Source: Macrostomum hystrix
Taxonomy: Eukaryota > Platyhelminthes > Macrostomidae
Length of the DNA: 64,000 bases
Assembly (NCBI GenBank): GCA_950097015.1
Contig: CATNEN010000037.1
Location: forward strand, 2,097,501-2,161,500
Direction: 5' to 3'
The position numbers were made by a program, and so were the translations under genes. Below, one piece after another: positions 22,601 to 34,900 of this stretch; positions within the stretch are counted from its first letter, which is position 1, and each line of letters starts with the position of its first letter. The notes below the pieces were generated by a model. The model ran no database searches, was not told where the DNA came from, and saw only the letters and a program-made list of their open reading frames with translations.

Positions 22601-25600
22601 AATTTGAAAAAAAACGCGAGCGGATGGCAACAACAAAGCCTTAGAGAGCTCACAGAAAGGGTGCGCAATTGAATACTACTGAGCAGCAATCTGGTATAGG
22701 ACAGTCTTCCTGCATGCAGTCATTCGGGCTAAAGGTTATTGTTGCATATTTAATGCCTGTTTTTGTTCTTCACACTTGCTGTTCTTTGTTAAAAACCATT
22801 TCTTACACGCCTTTATAGACTGTTCAGTGAAGGGATCACTGATGGATGTCTGATGGATAGCGGGCTGTTCAGTGAAGGGATGTCTGATGGATAGCGGGCT
22901 GTTCAGTGAAGGGATGTCTGATGGATAGCGGGCTGTTCAGTGAAGGGATGTCTGATGGATAGCGGGCTGTTCAGTGAAGGGATGTCTGATGGATAGCGGG
23001 CTGTTCAGTGAAGGGATGTCTGATGGATAGCGGGCTGTTCAGTGAAGGGATCACTGATGGATGTCTGATGGATAGCGGGCTGTTCAGTGAAGGGATGTCT
23101 GATGGATAGCGGGCTGTTCAGTGAAGGGATATCTGATGGATGTCTGATGGATAGCGGGCTGTTCAGTGAAGGGATGTCTGATGGATAGCGGGCTGTTCAG
23201 TGAAGGGATGTCTGATGGATAGCGGGCTGTTCAGTGAAGGATGACTGATGGATAGCGGGCTGTTCAGTGAAGGGATCACTGATGGATGTCTGATGGATAG
23301 CGGGCTGTTCAGTGAAGGGATGTCTGATGGATAGCGGGCTGTTCAGTGAAGGGATGTCTGATGGATAGCGGGCTGTTCAGTGAAGGATGACTGATGGATA
23401 GCGGGCTGTTCAGTGAAGGGATCACTGATGGATATCTGATGGATAGCGGGCTGTTCAGTGAAGGGATGTCTGATGGATAGCGGGCTGTTCAGTGAAGGGA
23501 TGTCTGATGGATAGCGGGCTGTTCAGTGAAGGGATGTCTGATGGATAGCGGGCTGTTCAGTGAAGGGATGTCTGATGGATAGCGGGCTGTTCAGTGAAGG
23601 ATATCTGATGGATAGCGGGCTGTTCAGTGAAGGGATCACTGATGGATAGCGGGCTGTTCAGTGAAGGCATCACTGATGGATAGCGGGCTGTTCAGTGAAG
23701 GATATCTGATGGATAGCGGGCTGTTCAGTGAAGGATGTCTGATGGATAGCGGGCTGTTCAGTGAAGGATATCTGATGGATAGCGGGCTGTTCAGTGAAGG
23801 ATATCTGATGGATAGCGGGCTGTTCAGTGAAGGATATCTGATGGATAGCGGGCTGTTCAGTGAAGGGATCACTGATGGATAGCGGGCTGTTCAGTGAAGG
23901 ATGTCTGATGGATAGCGGGCTGTTCAGTGAAGGGATGTCTGATGGATAGCGGGCTGTTCAGTGAAGGATATCTGATGGATAGCGGGCTGTTCAGTGAAGG
24001 GATCACTGATGGATAGCGGGCTGTTCAGTGAAGGATATCTGATGGATAGCGGGCTGTTCAGTGAAGGATGTCTGATGGATAGCGGGCTGTTCAGTGAAGG
24101 ATATCTGATGGATAGCGGGCTGTTCAGTGAAGGGATCACTGATGGATAGCGGGCTGTTCAGTGAAGGATATCTGATGGATAGCGGGTTGTTCAGTGAAGG
24201 ATATCTGATGGATAGCGGGCTGTTCAGTGAAGGATATCTGATGGATAGCGGGCTGTTCAGTGAAGGATATCTGATGGATAGCGGGCTGTTCAGTGAAGGA
24301 TGTCTGATGGATAGCGGGCTGTTCAGTGAAGGATATCTGATGGATAGCGGGCTGTTCAGTGAAGGATATCTGATGGATAGCGGGCTGTTCAGTGAAGGAT
24401 ATCTGATGGATAGCGGGCTGTTCAGTGAAGGATATCTGATGGATAGCGGGCTGTTCGATATAGATTGACATTTTTAAAGGCCTGAACTACGGAGCTACAA
24501 GGGTAAAGGGTTCTCCTGTTAACGAGCTAGATAAGCATTTCATTATCAATGGGTTAAATAATCCCCATATATGTAACATGTTATAACACAGTCTAAAAAT
24601 GCTCAGACTTTGAGCACACAGAAGTCAAGTGGGAGCTGCATGCTGCTGCTGCTGCTGTTGTATGAGGAAGAAAGATGTCTTAGGGTAGGAGGCTGAACAT
24701 GCGAAGACACGGTGATAACGTATTATGAGCACATATTTACTCTCCTATATTTAGTATAAATATTTCCAATTGGACAGAGCTTGTATTGATAACAGGTATG
24801 GGTGGACCCAAGCTCGCAGTGTTAACATGCGTGCTCCCTAACTCAATGTAATCTATACTATGTAATTTTTACATGTGTATTTCTGATTCTATGTATTGAC
24901 CTAACTTACAGTCAGCATCAAAGACATGATTAGCCTATGAATCCAGAATGCTTAGTCAAACACACTGCTGGTTCTGGGAGTATAGAGGAGAACAGAAGTA
25001 GCTCGTAGTTGCCTCCAATCATGACCCTTCAGATTCACCCGGTAAAAAAGTGAGAGAATCTCAGCCATACGAGTATGCTGTTCTTATTGAATACCTTTAA
25101 GCAGTTTGCGAGAGGGCCTGCGATACCAGCATTATATTGATTTCTGGAAAATTTGATCACTTCAGGACATCACGGGTCAACATCAACTTGCATTGGATGG
25201 CATATTTACTATATACACGATTCATATGCATAATATTCGAATCCATATAGTAGATTAATATTGCCATGCAGGACGAGTGAGTGACAGATTGAGAAACTGC
25301 GTCAAGCATGCTCAGCGGAGGATGAAAATCGGGGACAGATCGAATTGCTTGGAAAAGTGTTTAATCTTCCTCTGAACTAGCCAAGTCAAGCGAAATTTTG
25401 CATAACTACGCCACCACGCATGCCATGTCTCAGAGAAATAGTCACTTGCTTGCGGTGCCAACTGCTGCTGATGTGTTGGAGATCAACAATGTGGAGATTA
25501 ATTGCTTTTCTCACTGCCACTCTCTTCTGCAGGAGAAAGTAATATTAGACGACTGGGCATAGAATGGTGAGATGCTTTCAGCAAACACTTCACTGCACAA

Positions 25601-26538
25601 TTCGGCCTCTGTTATATAGCCTGCTCCCGTTTTTTAATATTCCTCCCTATAAGCACTGCTTGAGCAGAAAACTGATGGAATTCGTCTCGGACAAGAAATC
25701 CTACCACATTTGGGGGGTATGAATTTTTACAGGTTTTCATATTTGCCAGGAATATACACACTACACTAGACTCAATGGATGTTTGTGAGTAAAGAAGGAT
25801 CCCTTTTTCATGGTGGATTTCTGTTTATTAAAAAACTGCGGATTATCCGCACGGAAAGTTTTTTTTTATCTAGCAATTTTCTGTCAAAGCTTCTAAGCAA
25901 AAAACATCATTCTATACGACCGTACAGCTGTTCCATTTTGTGAGGAAGTTTCTTGTGGTTTTGTGAAGCTTGTTGTGGCTTTGTGAAGCTTGTTGTGGCT
26001 TTCTGAAGCTTGTTGTGGTTTTTTGGAGCTTGTTGTGGTTTTTTGGAGCTTGTTGTGGTTTTTTGGAGCTTGTTGTGTTTTTTTGGAGCTTGTTGTGGTT
26101 TTTTGGAGCTTGTTGTGGCTTTGTGAAGCTTGTTGTGGCTTTGTGAAGCTTGTTGTGGCTTTGTGAAGCTTGTTGTGGTTTTGTGAAGATTTTCTTGTGG
26201 TTTTGTGAAGATTTTCTTGTGGTTTTGTGAGGAAGTTTCTTGGGGTTTTATTTGTGTTTCTTGTCGTTTTTTTGTGTTTCTTGTGGTTTTATTTATTTTT
26301 CTTGTGGTGCAAATCGAATAAAACAAAAGTGCATAGCAGCAGAAAAGATACTATTGCAGAGTGCTCACTTTGCATAGTCGTAACGGCAGTAGAGCTCATT
26401 GTCTCGCACAAAGCAGCTCTCCTGCAGGTGACAGCCGCACACTGAACAGGTGACACAGTGCTCGTGCCAGGACTCGGCACGAATCTTCAGCAGGTATTTG
26501 TCTTCTATGCTGCAGTTGCAGCCGGCGCAGATCTCCAT
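16676..26538 (-). CDS. lmx1: LIM-homeodomain transcription factor, Lmx1 type
   Basis: Two exons: 26538-26369 and 17564-16676, joined in phase (AA + G), giving 352 residues. Exon 1 carries LIM domain 1 (CAGCNCSIEDKYLL, then WHEHCVTCSVCGC, ending CRYDYA). Exon 2 carries LIM 2 (CSCCGQPIGSKELVMRA, CFACIACGLPLRKGD, CRFDYE), a Gln-rich and acidic linker, a homeodomain starting KRPRTILSTGQRRKFK with helix 3 VVQVWFQNQRAKVKKL (Gln50), an Ala-rich stretch, and a C-terminus MDKLYSMQTAYF. That last motif and the linker-homeodomain sequence are Lmx1 hallmarks. Lmx1 proteins are nuclear regulators of neuron fate and patterning. The start is the ATG three codons before the first LIM Cys; an in-frame stop lies 12 codons further upstream, so an extra 5' exon is possible but not needed. 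The intron falls between the two LIM domains and is 8.8 kb of mostly tandem repeats. Confidence 0.92.
17665..19365. repeat. 42-bp minisatellite in the lmx1 intron
   Basis: About 40 units of CCGGTTCTTTGATGAAGCCG + CCTATCTTATCAATCTAACCCA, 42 bp. Variants (ACAGGTTCTCTGATGAAGCCTC, CCGTCTTCC, ACACACC) recur in the same order; a block starting near 17870 is repeated starting near 18315. It begins about 100 bases upstream (transcript sense) of the lmx1 exon 2 acceptor. Confidence 0.97.
19366..21110. other. unique sequence, lmx1 intron
   Basis: I see no coding exon. A stretch near 20007-20110 has a weak A-box-like GGTGGCACAGAGG but no acceptable B box, so it is not called as a SINE or tRNA. Confidence 0.5.
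21111..21690. repeat. 20-bp minisatellite in the lmx1 intron
   Basis: About 28 units of ATGATGACCTCCCTAAATCC with single-base variants (CGATGACC, ATAACGACC, TCCCCAAATT). Confidence 0.97.
21691..22820. other. unique sequence, lmx1 intron
   Basis: No gene, RNA or repeat recognised in this stretch. Confidence 0.5.
22821..24460. repeat. 33/34-bp minisatellite in the lmx1 intron
   Basis: About 50 units of GATAGCGGGCTGTTCAGTGA + AGG(G)ATATCTGATG. The left part mostly has the 34-bp form with AAGGGATGTCTG, interrupted by longer units carrying GATCACTGATGG. The right end (from about 24150) is a nearly pure 33-bp form. Since 33 is a multiple of three, this end gives clean but meaningless 11-residue repeat frames on both strands. 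Confidence 0.97.
24461..25930. other. unique sequence, lmx1 intron
   Basis: Contains a short CTG run near 24640. No coding exon recognised. Confidence 0.5.
25931..26300. repeat. 20-bp minisatellite next to lmx1 exon 1
   Basis: About 18 units of GAAGCTTGTTGTGGCTTTGT with TTTTTTGG and GATTTTC variants, decaying to a TTCTTGTGGTTTTAT-type repeat on the right. It lies within 70 bases of the exon 1 donor at 26369, on the intron side. Confidence 0.92.
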
Positions 26539-26547
26539 GTGTGTACC

Positions 26548-26587
26548 TGCCTGACTCACTGACTCACTGACTCACTGACTCACTGAC
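26548..26587. repeat. 8-bp microsatellite at the lmx1 start
   Basis: Five copies of GACTCACT immediately upstream of the proposed lmx1 start codon. In lmx1 sense this reads GTCAGTGA and supplies the in-frame stop that limits the start. Confidence 0.8.
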
Positions 26588-26945
26588 TGTAGAACTCGCT
26601 GATCGAGGAAATCGCCAAGTTGAGCTCTGATTTTCAAAGAAAGCGGCGTAAATGAGAAATCTCAAGCTTATTTAAGCGAATGAGTCTGGGCTGAAATATT
26701 GGGCTAGGGGGGGAATTGCGGAACAGGCTCGGACCAATCAGAGACGACCTGTCCTGGTGTTGAATGAAGCGAACATTTTTTAAAAACGGATTCCGTTCTG
26801 ACTGTTGCCGCCTCATTGGTTGGCTTGGGGGCGACAAGAAATCATGGGTTGGACTAGAAATCGCAAATGTGGTCCGCTGAGCAGATGCGGTCAGCCAAAC
26901 TCATTCTGAATCCGGCAACGCAGTCAGTTCCAGCACCTCTGGCCT
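26588..26945. other. lmx1 5' flank
   Basis: Unique DNA directly upstream of lmx1, so the likely promoter region. No motif could be assigned with confidence. Confidence 0.35.
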
Positions 26946-27492
26946 ATCTCATCTCTGTGCACTCATCTCTGTGCACTCATCTCTCCCTGTCTCATCTCTC
27001 CCCTGTCTCATCTCTCCCCTGTCTCATCTCTCCCCTGTCTCATCTCTCCCCTGTCTCATCTCTCCCCTGTCTCATCTCTCCCCTGTCTCATCTCTCCCCG
27101 GTCTCATCTCTCCCCTGTCTCATCTCTCCCCGGTCTCATCTCTCCCCTGTCTCATCTCTCCCCTGTCTCATCTATGCCCTGTCTCATCTCTCCCTGTCTC
27201 ATCTCTCCCCTGTCTCATCTCTCCCCTGTCTCATCTCTCCCCTGTCTCAACTCTCCCCTGTCTCATCTCTCCCCTGTCTCATCTCTCCCCTGTCTCATCT
27301 CTCCCCTGTCTCATCTCTCCCCTGTCTCATCTCTCCCCTGTCTCATCTCTTCCCTGTCTCATCTCTCCCCTGTCTCATCTCTCCCTGTCTCATCTCTCCC
27401 CTGTCTCATCTCTCCGCTGTCTCATCTCTCCCCTGTCTCATCTCGCCCCTGTCTCATCTCTCCCCTGTCTCACCCTGTCTCATCTCTCCACT
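26946..27492. repeat. 16-bp pyrimidine-rich minisatellite
   Basis: About 33 units of CTGTCTCATCTCTCCC. It yields long open frames rich in Leu, Ser and Pro in all three plus-strand frames, which are artefacts. Confidence 0.97.
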
Positions 27493-28290
27493 GACAGATA
27501 TATAGATAGATCGATTGATTGATAGGCGAGAAGCCCAGAGGGTTTTCAGGACCAGTTAGAGAGAGTTGCAACAGGGAGCGGGGGGAGGGGGCGGAGCAGG
27601 TTGGCCCGCCGCAGTACAGGACTCACTATACTCAATCCCCAACTTTAGCAATGGACGAAGGCTGAAGCGCTGCATATATTCAACGGATCCAGCTATTGTG
27701 TCGGACGCGAGATTGAGACCCCGGGGGCGGGCTTGAGATGAAGCACCCGCTGAGTCTGGAGACCCCCTCTGCGATCCCGAGCTCAGCTATGTGTCGGTAT
27801 GCAAAGGTGTGCAAGAAGTTATACCAATTCACTACAAATAGCGCGCCAATTCTTACTAGCAATATTAGAGCCTCAACTCTCACTTTAGCCTTAACTGGAT
27901 TCGAATGCTATATTTATATATTTAAAGCAAAGCTTCAATCTTCAACCCCTCTGTAAGGGGGTGTCGTGGGGAGCTAGTTGAGGAGGCGGGGCTATTCCCG
28001 CTGAGCAGTCTATGGTCTGCTCCAACACGATACGAAGTGCATGCGCCAATTTTACTCAAAGCCTTTCGCCACTTCCAATCTCCCCTCCCGCTGGTAAGTA
28101 CAGCTTTCGGAGTCTAATCTATACGGGGCATTAGCGACCGATATAGGGTGTGAGACAATAGACTGAGAGTAGCTACATGTAGATCTTATAGTTATAGGAT
28201 TTTGATTGACAGGAGCAAAAAAGAACTCTCTGCATATTGCAAGATTAGAATAGAATGGAAAAAATCTGACCTTGTACTCGCAGTGTGAGA
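27493..28290. other. unique intergenic sequence
   Basis: No gene or RNA recognised. Short frames here lack family matches. Confidence 0.5.
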
Positions 28291-28885
28291 GTGAATGATT
28301 AATTTTTGAGCTCATGATTAATATTTGAGCTCATGATTAATATTTGAGCTCATGATTGATATTTGAGCTCATGATTAATATTTGAGCTCATGATTCATGA
28401 TGAATATTTGAGCTCATGATTCATGATGAATATTTGAGCTCACGATGAATATTTGAGCTCATGATCAATATTTGAGCTCATGATGAATATTTGAGCTCAT
28501 GATTCATGATGAATATTTGAGCTCATGATGAATATTTGAGCTCATGATGAATATTTGAGCTCACGATGAATATTTGAGCTCATGATTCATATTTGAGCTC
28601 ACGATGAATATTTGAGCTCATGATGAATATTTGAGCTCACGATGAATATTTGAGCTCACGATGAATATTTGAGCTCATGATGAATATTCGAGCTCATGAT
28701 GAATATTTGAGCTCACGATGAATATTTGAGCTCATGATGAATATTTGAGCTCACGATGAATATTTGAGCTCACGATGAATATTTGAGCTCACGATGAATA
28801 TTTGAGCTCATGATGAATATTTGAGCTCATGAGGAATATTTGAGCTCATGAGGAATATTTGAGCTCATGAGGAATATTTGAGCTG
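28291..28885. repeat. 19-bp minisatellite
   Basis: About 31 units of GAGCTCATGATGAATATTT, some with an extra ATTC. Each unit carries the palindrome GAGCTC and most carry TCATGA. Confidence 0.96.
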
Positions 28886-29415
28886 AGCTAAATTGGAGAC
28901 CGCATGATTAAAATGTAAATTTCTTTCGAAAAAAAATGTTTTAAGCACGCATGACACTAACTGATAAGCGTAGGCCCTATCAAGTATGAAAGTGTTCAAT
29001 TTAATGCTCCAATTGATTCTTAAAAGGCCAATTGACGCAGAGGCTAATCGAATGGAAATGGCGACGGACGGACTGCGCAGGCTTTGATGGCTCAGATGAA
29101 ACAGGTAGATTGAAAAAAGCCATTAAACTTTCATATTTTTGTCTTCGTTAATGTGGATGGGATATTTGGCATTTGTGACGCAATGAGGCTTTTAAAAACT
29201 GGTTCCACCTTTTCATATGTACTGTAACATTAGCTATTTTGTAATATATTAAAATATATTTGGAAGGCCAAGTTCAAATACGAAATGCAACCCATAAGTA
29301 TTGAAATGAGTATTAGCACTCACTTTTAGATTAAAAAAAAATATTCGCATCCGATATAAACAATAACTACTACTCATTTGAAGTAGTAAATAAAAAAAAT
29401 AAGGGCAACTCTGGG
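28886..29415. other. AT-rich unique spacer
   Basis: Nothing recognised. Confidence 0.5.
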
Positions 29416-31330
29416 ATAATGAGACAGAGGGTGGATCAGGGAGAGAGTGAGTCAGGGAGAGAGTGAGTCAGGGAGAGAGTGAGTCAGGGAGAGAGTGAGT
29501 CAGGGAGAGAGTGAGTCAGGGAGAGAGTGAGTCAGGCAGAGAGTGAGTCAGGGAGAGAGTGAGTCAGGGAGAGAGTGAGTCAGGCAGAGAGTGAGTCAGG
29601 GAGAGAGTGAGTCAGGGAGAGAGTGAGTCAGGGAGAGAGTGAGTCAGGCAGAGAGTGAGTCAGGGAGAGAGTGAGTCAGGGAGAGAGTGAGTCAGGCAGA
29701 GAGTGAGTCAGGTAGAGAGTGAGTCAGGGAGAGAGTGAGTCAGGCAGAGAGTGAGTCAGGTAGAGAGTGAGTCAGGGAGAGAGTGAGTCCGGCAGAGAGT
29801 GAGTCCGGCAGAGAGTGAGTTAGGGAGAGAGTGAGTCAGGGAGAGAGTGAGTCAGGGAGAGAGTGAGTCAGGGAGAGAGTGAGTCAAGGAGAGAGTGAGT
29901 CAGGGAGAGAGTGAGTCCGGCAGAGAGTGAGTTAGGTAGAGAGTGAGTCAGGGAGAGAGTGAGTCCGGCAGAGAGTGAGTCCGGCAGAGAGTGAGTTAGG
30001 GAGAGAGTGAGTCAGGGAGAGAGTGAGTCAGGCAGAGAGTGAGTCAGGGAGAGAGTGAGTCAGGGAGAGAGTGAGTCAGGGAGAGAGTGAGTCAGGGAGA
30101 GAGTGAGTCAGGTAGAGAGTGAGTCAGGGAGAGAGTGAGTCAGGCAGAGAGTGAGTCAGGTAGAGAGTGAGTCAGGCAGAGAGTGAGTCAGGGAGAGAGT
30201 GAGTCAGGCAGAGAGTGAGTCAGGGAGAGAGTGAGTCAGGGAGAGAGTGAGTCAGGCAGAGAGTGAGTCAGGCAGAGAGTGAGTCAGGTAGAGAGTGAGT
30301 CAGGGAGAGAGTGAGTCAGGCAGAGAGTGAGTCAGGTAGAGAGTGAGTCAGGGAGAGAGTGAGTCCGGCAGAGAGTGAGTCCGGCAGAGAGTGAGTTAGG
30401 GAGAGAGTGAGTCAGGGAGAGAGTGAGTCAGGCAGAGAGTGAGTCAGGTAGAGAGTGAGTCAGGGAGAGAGTGAGTCAGGGAGAGAGTGAGTCCGGCAGA
30501 GAGTGAGTCCGGCAGAGAGTGAGTCAGGGAGAGAGTGAGTCAGGGAGAGAGTGAGTCAGGGAGAGAGTGAGTCAGGCAGAGAGTGAGTCAGGTAGAGAGT
30601 GAGTCAGGGAGAGAGTGAGTCAGGGAGAGAGTGAGTCAGGCAGAGAGTGAGTCAGGTAGAGAGTGGGTCAGGTAGAGAGTGGGTCAGGTAGAGAGTGGGT
30701 CAGGTAGAGAGTGGGTCAGGTAGAGAGTGGGTCAGGTAGAGAGTGGGTCAGGTAGAGAGTGGGTCAGGTAGAGAGTGGGTCAGGTAGAGAGTGGTTCAGG
30801 TAGAGAGTGGGTCAGGTAGAGAGTGGGTCAGGTAGAGAGTGAGTCAGGTAGAGAGTGGGTCAGGTAGAGAGTGGGGTCAGGTAGAGAGTGGGTCAGGTAG
30901 AGAGTGGTTCAGGTAGAGAGTGGGTCAGGTAGAGAGTAGGTCAGGTAGAGAGTGGGTCAGGTAGAGAGTGGGTCAGGTAGAGAGTGGGGTCAGGTAGAGA
31001 GTGGGTCAGGTAGAGAGTGGTTCAGGTAGAGAGTGGGTCAGGTAGAGAGTGGGTCAGGTAGAGAGTGGGTCAGGTAGAGAGTGGGTCAGGTAGAGAGTGG
31101 GTCAGGTAGAGAGTAGGTCAGGTAGAGAGTGGGTCAGGTAGAGAGTGGGTCAGGTAGAGAGTGGGTCAGGTAGAGAGTGGGTCAGGTAGAGAGTGGGTCA
31201 GGTAGAGAGTGGGTCAGGTAGAGAGTGGGTCAGGTAGAGAGTGGGTCAGGTAGAGAGTGGGTCAGGTAGAGAGTGGTTCAGGTAGAGAGTGGGTCAGGTA
31301 GAGAGTGATTCAGGTAGAATTAAATCAGGG
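29416..31330. repeat. 16-bp minisatellite in two phases
   Basis: About 118 units. From 29430 to about 30660 the unit is GAGTCAGGGAGAGAGT with CGG, TAG and CAG variants interspersed. From about 30660 to 31310 it is the more uniform GGGTCAGGTAGAGAGT. The switch is abrupt, as if one variant was amplified recently at the right end. Confidence 0.97.
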
Positions 31331-31996
31331 AGAAAGTGACTCAGAGGGAGAGTGGTTGCCACGGATCCAGTTTAATCCAGTTTAATCCAGTTTAATTTTA
31401 AATCCAGTAAAAGTGTAAAGAAGGCTGTAAGAACAAGTGAAGCTGAAACTAAAAAGGTTTTGGAAAATCAATATACAAAGCAAAGTTCCATAACAGTCGA
31501 CTACTCATGAATTGCAAACAATCCAAAGTAGATTTGCCTTCATGCAGCAATTGTGTCACCTGAAGTATTCTTAACTGCTCTCCTATGTCCCTTTAGAATC
31601 AAGAAATGCTTTAGTCCCATTTATTGACTAACGTTCTACGAAAAAAAATTGTAACTTGACGAGTTGACTCGATGTTGTCGGAAGCACAGCAGTTATTATA
31701 TTTCAAACATGTAAGTGAATGGTGCAGTGAGCACGTCTAAGATTGGCTGCTAGAGTAAAGCTCTCTTCTCTGAAGGCATATAGGGATCCTAACGGATAGA
31801 TAGAGAGAGAGAGTAGAGATGCTGAGTTGAGCTCATACTGAGCAAACATTTGTGCCTGTATTTGCTTATTTGGGACCCACAAACGACCAGCGACATAAGT
31901 ATAAAATCTAACGGTTTGAAAAAAAACTAAATTTTCTAACATATTTAAGAAATTCAAGTCCGGTGAAGGAAATCTTATAATAAAGAAAAAAATTAA
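31331..31996. promoter_or_regulatory. 5' flank of the glutamate receptor gene
   Basis: Unique AT-rich DNA between the 16-bp array and the receptor start codon, so the likely promoter and 5' untranslated region. No specific element could be assigned; this is placement only. Confidence 0.25.
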
Positions 31997-34900
31997 ATGA
32001 TTGAGTTCAAACTTCTAGTCTGCGTTCTGTTACAACAGGCAGCTCTGCTGACTGCTCAAGAATCTCAAGTTGTCTGGACTTATCATTCATGTGAGCTAAC
32101 TGAGCAATATTTTTACAAAAAATGTTCTATCTGAAACTGTAAACTATATTTATCTCCAGGGAGTCCAGCTGATTCGTCTGTGACTATGGCTGGACTTTGG
32201 CAACTGCCACTGGATGAGATCACTGCCACTAGAGATGGTGAGACAGACTCCATCAACATCATCAAGGATCCGCCCCTCCCACCATCCAGCATCCGCCCCT
32301 CCCACCATCCAGCATCCGCCCCTCCTGCCATCCAGCATCCGCCCCTTCCACCATCCAGCATCCGCCCCTCCCACCATCCAGCATCCGCCCCTCCCACCAT
32401 CCAGCATCCGCCCCTCCCACCATCCAGCATCCGCCCCTTCTGCCATCCAGCATCCGCCCCTCCCACCATCCAGCATCCGCCCCTTCCAGCATCCAGCATC
32501 CGCCCCTTCTGCCATCCAGCATCCGCCCTCCCACCATCCAGCATCCGCCCCTTCCAGCATCCAGCATCCGCCCCTCCCACCATCCAGCATCCGCCCCTCC
32601 CACCATCCAGCATCCGCCCCTTCTGCCATCCAGCATCCGCCCCTCCCACCATCCAGCATCCGCCCCTTCCAGCATCCAGCATCCGCCCCTTCTGCCATCC
32701 AGCATCCGCCCTCCCACCATCCAGCATCCGCCCCTCCCACCATCCAGCATCCGCCCCTTCCAGCATCAAGCATCCGCCCTCCCACCATCCAGCATCCGCC
32801 CCTTCCTACCATCCAGCATCCGCCCCTCCCACCATCCAGCATCCGCCCCTTCTGCCATCCAGCATCCGCCCCTTCTGCCATCCAGCATCCGCCCCTCCCA
32901 CCATCTAGCATCCGCCCCTTCCTACCATCCAGCATCCGCCCCTCCCACCATCCAGCATCCGCCCCTCTGCCATTCAGCATCCGTCCCTCACACCATCTAG
33001 GATCAGCCACTTCTGCCATCAACCCCATCCAGCATCCACCCCTCCCACCATCCATCATCCGCCCGACCAACCATTCAGCATCCGCCCCTCCCAAGCCAGC
33101 CTCCTCCCTCTTTAAAGATGCGGGATCCAATTACTTCCAATTACCTTCTCTGTATTGTCTCCCGCACCCAACCGCAGTGTGCAGCGAGCTAGCCGATCCT
33201 GCTATTCCTCTGGCCATCTCAGTGTCGGCCTACCACCCGGCAACCCGCCAGGCCTGCAGCCGCAGCGGCCTCGCCTGCGTCCAGACCTCGGCGTCGCCTC
33301 AGCTGGAGCGCCTGCCAGACGCTTGGAATGGAAACAGCGTGGATTTTTATCCCAGCCAACAGTTGCTAGGCGTGATGCTGAGCCAAGCTGCCAGCTGGCT
33401 GGAGTGGACTGTGTTTGTTGTGCTGCACGATAAAGAGGCTGGTGGGTGCCTGCGGCGACGATCAATAGAACTGGGATTGGAGATTAGGGATTTGAGATGA
33501 TACATAAGAATTAGGGACTGGGGATCTGGATCTGGGATCTGGATCTGGGATCTGGATCTGGGATCTGGATCTGGGATCTGGATCTGGGATCTGGATCTGG
33601 GATCTGGATCTGGGATCTGGATCTGGGATCTGGATCTGGGATCTGGATCTGGGATCTGGATCTGGGATCTGGATCTGGGATCTGGATCTGGGATCTGGAT
33701 CTGGGATCTGGATCTGGGATCTGGATCTGGGATCTGGATCTGGGATCTGGATCTGGGATCTGGATCTGGGATCTGGATCTGGGATCTGGATCTGGGATCT
33801 GGATCTGGGATCTGGATCTGGGATCTGGATCTGGGATCTGGATCTGGGATCTGGATCTGGGATCTGGATCTGGGATCTGGATCTGGGATCTGGATCTGGG
33901 ATCTGGATCTGGGATCTGGATCTGGGATCTGGATCTGGGATCTGGATCTGGGATCTGGATCTGGGATCTGGATCTGGGATCTGGATCTGGGATCTGGATC
34001 TGGGATCTGGATCTGGGATCTGGATCTGGGATCTGGATCTGGGATCTGGATCTGGGATCTGGATCTGGGATCTGGATCTGGGATCTGGATCTGGGATCTG
34101 GATCTGGGATCTGGATCTGGGATCTGGATCTGGGATCTGGATCTGGGATCTGGATCTGGGATCTGGATCTGGGATCTGGGATCTGGTTTGCTTCATTTGC
34201 AATTCATTTGCTTACAAGCTTATCTGCTAATTCTTCAGACCTAGCCAAATACCAGGTAGTACTGAGCCGCGCCTTCAACACTGTCTACTTTCGCCAGTTT
34301 AACCCAGCCAGACCAAACGAGACCCTGACAATTTTGCGTTGGATTAAGGACGCCAATTTGAATAGCATTCTAGTTGACGCTGTCGATACAAACTTCGCCG
34401 AGATTCTGTCACTGGTACCGGAATATATTGCTGAAATATAATTTAACAATCAACATTTCTAGAGTCCACCCCTTCTGCCATAAGCCTCATCCAGCATCCA
34501 CACCTCCCACCATCCACTATTCAGCATCCGACCCTCCCACCATCCGGCACCCGCCCCTTCCACAATCTAGCATCCGCCCCTTCCACCATCTAGCATCCGC
34601 CCCTTCCACAATCTAGCATCCGCCCCTTCCACAATCTAGCATCCGCCCCTTCCACAATCTAGCATCCGCCCCTTCCACAATCTAGCATCCGCCCCTTCCA
34701 CCATCTAGCATCCGCCCCTTCCACAATTTAGCATCCGCCCCTTCCACAATCTAGCATCCGCCCCTTCCACCATCTAGCATCCGCCCCTTCCACAATCTAG
34801 CATCCGCCCCTTCCACAATCTAGCATCCGCCCCTTCCACAATCTAGCATCCGCCCCTTCCACAATCTAGCATCCGCCCCTTCCACAATCTAGCATCCGCC

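Noticed and set aside
22821-24460. Possible CRISPR-like array with regular 33-bp periodicity
   Set aside because: Units abut directly with no unique spacers, and the host is a eukaryote; this is a minisatellite.
25907-26326. 139-codon Lys/Gln/Thr-rich minus-strand frame
   Set aside because: Translation of the 20-bp GAAGCTTGTTGTGGC-type array beside lmx1 exon 1.
26867-27522. Three overlapping LISPLSHLSPVSS-type frames
   Set aside because: The 16-bp pyrimidine array is open in all three plus-strand frames.
32113-33500. Long frames rich in His/Pro/Ala or Gly/Trp/Met over 32113-33500
   Set aside because: They are products of the 23-bp array in receptor intron 2. Only the last part, 33178-33441, is real coding sequence.
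33462-34202. 246-residue PDPRSRSQIQI repeat protein
   Set aside because: Translation of the perfect 13-bp array inside an intron on the opposite strand to the receptor gene.
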